This document shows positions 61,701 through 64,000 of a DNA stretch of 64,000 nt, in pieces. A model generated the notes under the pieces. It ran no database searches. It was not told where the DNA came from and saw only the letters and a program-made list of their open reading frames with translations. The stretch's first letter is position 1. Each line of letters starts with the position of its first letter. Location: positions 680,666 through 744,665 of the forward strand of contig KN805371.1 of the NCBI GenBank assembly GCA_000818945.1, given 5' to 3'. This DNA comes from Schizochytrium sp. CCTCC M209059. Taxonomy: Eukaryota > Sar > Bigyra > Thraustochytrida > Thraustochytriidae. The position numbers and the translations under genes were made by a program.

Positions 61701-63038
61701 AAGACCTTTTTTGACCAAGTGCTAGCGGCAACAACGACGCCAACGCCGCTCGCTTCAGACGAATACGATGATCCCCCGCAGATTCGCAATGTGAATGTGA
61801 ATCGGATCCGTGCCGCGCCGCCCAAGCTCGTGTCAATCGACAGCGCCGACAAGCGATTGCAAGCGTCGGTCTTTGGACAACTCTTTGTAGAAGTCGCAAA
61901 GTGGTCTTCGCACAGCCTACGACGTGCCTATGTTGGCAAGGGCCATGGTGGGCAACGACGGGCTTTCAAGGTAAAGTTTTTGGGAGAAGGCGTAAAGGAC
62001 TATGGCGGCCCGTACCGCGCGGTCTTTGAGCAAGCCGTGGACGAGCTGCAAAATGACACGGAGTGGGCAGACGCGCGCAATGCTTGTCTCCTGCCCCTTT
62101 TGGTGCCGAGCCCCAACCGCGCGACAAATAGCGGTGACCTTGGTCGAGACAAGTACTGCTTCTCCCCTTCGGAGAAGAATCTGAAGCGGTTTGTATTTTT
62201 GGGCAAGCTTGTGGGCATGGCCGCTCGGCATGGCCTGCAAATGGGTCTCGACTTGCCGTCGGCGTATTGGCGTCGCCTCGCTCAGCTCGACGTGGGAGTC
62301 GGGGCGCTCGAGGAGGTGGATAAGGTCTTTACGAATTCGATGCGCATGATCAGCAAGCTGGCCGCGGAGGGCCCACCCGATGATGCGACGTCGCTCTCTG
62401 ACGTGCTTGGTGTAGAACGATTTCTCGAGGTGTCGCTGTCAGACGGTTCAATTGTGCCCGTTGTTCCGGGCGGCTCGAAGATTCCTCTGACGTTTGAAAA
62501 TGCAATTCGTTACGTAGAACTAGCCCAAGAGACGCGTCTGCACGAGGCGCGTGAGCAGCTCGAAGCATTTCGCACTGGACTGAGCGCGGTGGTTCCAGTG
62601 GAGATTTTTGCGCTCTTTACTGAGAGCGAGCTAGAGACTCTTCTTTGCGGGCGCAAAGAGCTTGACGTGGGCCAGCTGAAGACGTGTACAGAGTACGAGG
62701 GCGTCTCGCCATCGGATGAGCACGTCAAATGGTTTTGGGAGGTCCTCGAGGAGATGTCAAGCGAGGAGCGCACGGAGTTTTTGCGATTTTCGTGGGCTCG
62801 TTCACGCATGCCTGCATCGACAGCGGACATGCAGAGCTCTTTCAAGATCACTGCGCCTAGCGGAAAGGCCGCGGAAGAGCCTGACAAGTTCCTGCCGACG
62901 AGTCAGACTTGCTTTTGGCAAATGTCACTGCCCAAGTATTCGGACAAGGAAACACTTCGGAAGAAGCTCCTCTTGGCCTTTGAGTGCTCGCTCATGGACG
63001 GCGATTTCCTCCAGCGCTCGGCGGAGGGATGGCTTTAA
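48585..63038 (+). CDS. giant HECT E3 ubiquitin ligase with UIM, UBA and SPRY domains, 4,817 aa
   Basis: A single 14,454-bp exon starts at the ATG at 48585 (context GAACAAAG). Visible domains are an Ala-rich tract near 108 to 125, a UIM at 585 to 602 (EEAMLQQALAMSL), SPRY 1 at about 700 to 820 (SLDRCEKGHVFIGVA), UBA 1 at about 2353 to 2395, UBA 2 at about 2440 to 2482, and SPRY 2 at about 2578 to 2701 (YYEVTIFTDNCMQIGW). An Asp/Glu tract lies at about 3365 to 3405 and SPRY 3 at about 3933 to 4082 (HYWEVKIEQ). The HECT domain covers about 4458 to the end, with catalytic Cys4776 in LPTSQTCFWQMSLP. HERC1 and HUWE1 are the nearest known large architectures, but no RCC1 or WWE domain is seen here. 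It would transfer ubiquitin through a thioester; substrates unknown. Confidence 0.92.
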
Positions 63039-63443
63039 AGTTCGGTATGGGCGCGTGACCTTGAATCTGGTTGGCAATTGTAGAAAAAAAAAACTTCGAA
63101 ACAAATGAGAGAGTAAATCATGAAGCGAATCATGCTGCTTTTACTATTTGGAATGCTCTCAATTTCTTCTTATAACATTTAGATGAACTGCGAAAGAGGG
63201 AGACGGGAAGGCAGCACACACCCGCTTCATTACATTACACGCCGCTTTTTGCCGGTTTCTTCCCTCTTTACTTGTGTGAGTGTTTGGTCCTTTTCTTTCT
63301 CTGTGTGTGTGTGTATGTTCGTCGTGCACGCCTGCAATACCCACGAATCTTCGTGCCGCTCGCAAAGGTGCTGTCGCTTGGCGCCGCTTGTGGTGGTGAG
63401 CGTGTGGGAGATCTTTGGCCCAGACTCGACACTGGCTGTCTGT
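63039..63443. other. convergent 3' spacer
   Basis: AT-rich with a short (GT)n run near 63301-63314. No gene seen. Confidence 0.55.
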
Positions 63444-64000
63444 CTAGTCAAAAGAAACCAGGACAACGGAGATGTTGTCCACAGAGTGGACAAGAGCATG
63501 CTTTACGAGTGCATCGGCGGCGACCTGGATATCGTTCTTTTCTGAGAGCGAGTGAGAGACAATCTTCACAGCCTCTTCATTCGACACAGTGTCCCAGAGA
63601 CCATCTGTCGCAAGGATGAGGAAGCGATCGGTCGCAACAATGGGCTCCGAAATGATATCAGGCTTGGCAATGACAATTCCCTTCGAGAGGAGCTCATCGT
63701 CCTCTGGGGAAGGACCTGTGGGTGTCATGTCGGCAAGGCGTTCAATTTCATGGCCCTTGTGCATGATGTCGCCAAATGCTCGAGACACAGCGAGCGAGCC
63801 GTCGACTTGGCCTTTACGATTGACGGTACCTCCTGCCGCACGAATACGAGCCTTTTCGTCTTCGCGCGACGCCTTGTGGTCATCGGAGAGCTGCACGGCC
63901 TTACCGTCGCGGCACAGCACAGCGCGCGTATCACCGATCCACGCGACGGTGAGCAACCGCTCCGCTGTGGCCTTGTCGTGCGACACGAAGGCCAAAAGTG
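63444..64000 (-). CDS. PP2C-type protein phosphatase, C-terminal part (5' end outside window)
   Basis: The frame is open from the right edge to a stop at 63444 and gives about 185 residues. PPM/PP2C motifs are clear: VAWIGDTRAVLCRDGKA, LSDDHKASREDEKARI, GSLAVSRAFGD, the metal-binding Asp in LATDGLWDTVSNEEA, and the terminal DNISVVLVSFD. PP2C enzymes are Mn/Mg-dependent Ser/Thr phosphatases. An insert between SRAFGD and KPDI (about 35 residues, with DMTPTGPSPEDDELL) is longer than in plain plant PP2Cs. The N-terminal RxxxED and DGHGG motifs would lie outside the window. Confidence 0.9.
   Translation of the reverse strand, partial: LLAFVSHDKATAERLLTVAWIGDTRAVLCRDGKAVQLSDDHKASREDEKARIRAAGGTVNRKGQVDGSLAVSRAFGDIMHKGHEIERLADMTPTGPSPEDDELLSKGIVIAKPDIISEPIVATDRFLILATDGLWDTVSNEEAVKIVSHSLSEKNDIQVAADALVKHALVHSVDNISVVLVSFD

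Noticed and set aside
30857..63038. Ubiquitin and autophagy gene cluster acting as one system
   Set aside because: The genes are on both strands, separated by unrelated metabolic and membrane genes, with separate promoters; proximity alone is weak evidence.

Overview
The window is nuclear DNA of a compact, GC-rich unicellular eukaryote. Gene content includes alpha-tubulin, a HECT ligase, an SLC44 transporter, a slime-mould-type cAMP-receptor-like GPCR, a THH1/TOM1-like protein, EGF-like secreted proteins and a TKL kinase. Nearly all genes are single-exon and intergenic DNA is full of short tandem repeats. This fits a stramenopile, most plausibly a labyrinthulomycete (thraustochytrid). That assignment is an inference from gene style, not from a marker gene. 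There is no prokaryotic, viral, transposon or CRISPR content that I can support.

Layout: the left 24 kb holds a partial EF-hand-like gene, a possible 91-codon gene, a cAR-like GPCR, a spliced UCH37/UCHL5 deubiquitinase, a coiled-coil protein, phosphomevalonate kinase, a TOM1-like membrane protein, an HSL-type esterase, a membrane-hairpin protein of unknown family, a PAK1IP1/MAK11 WD40 ribosome-biogenesis protein, a choline-transporter-like protein and an EGF-like secreted protein. Next comes a gene-poor stretch with a 557-bp (AAGC)n microsatellite, then two tandem alpha-tubulin genes that encode identical proteins. From 30.8 to 48 kb lie a MINDY-type deubiquitinase, an NBR1-like autophagy receptor, O-acetylhomoserine sulfhydrylase, a TKL kinase with a QRD loop, several membrane or hypothetical proteins, a tRNA-Thr(UGU), a mitochondrial-type acyl-CoA dehydrogenase and a protein with two divergent MAPR/cytochrome-b5-like segments. 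The right end is a 14.4-kb single-exon HECT E3 ligase gene and the 3' part of a PP2C phosphatase gene.

Working together: UCH37, MINDY, the NBR1-like receptor and the giant HECT ligase are all ubiquitin or autophagy factors. They are separated by unrelated genes on both strands, so I read this as coincidence rather than an operon-like system. Genes alternate strand, giving divergent promoter regions and short convergent 3' spacers.

The least-explained signals are non-coding. A palindromic TAGGCCTA motif occurs only between genes. A 6-bp stem hairpin is preserved in both alpha-tubulin 3' regions. Gene-specific short tandem repeats sit just upstream of many start codons. The two alpha-tubulin genes have a synonymous-difference pattern that points to gene conversion.
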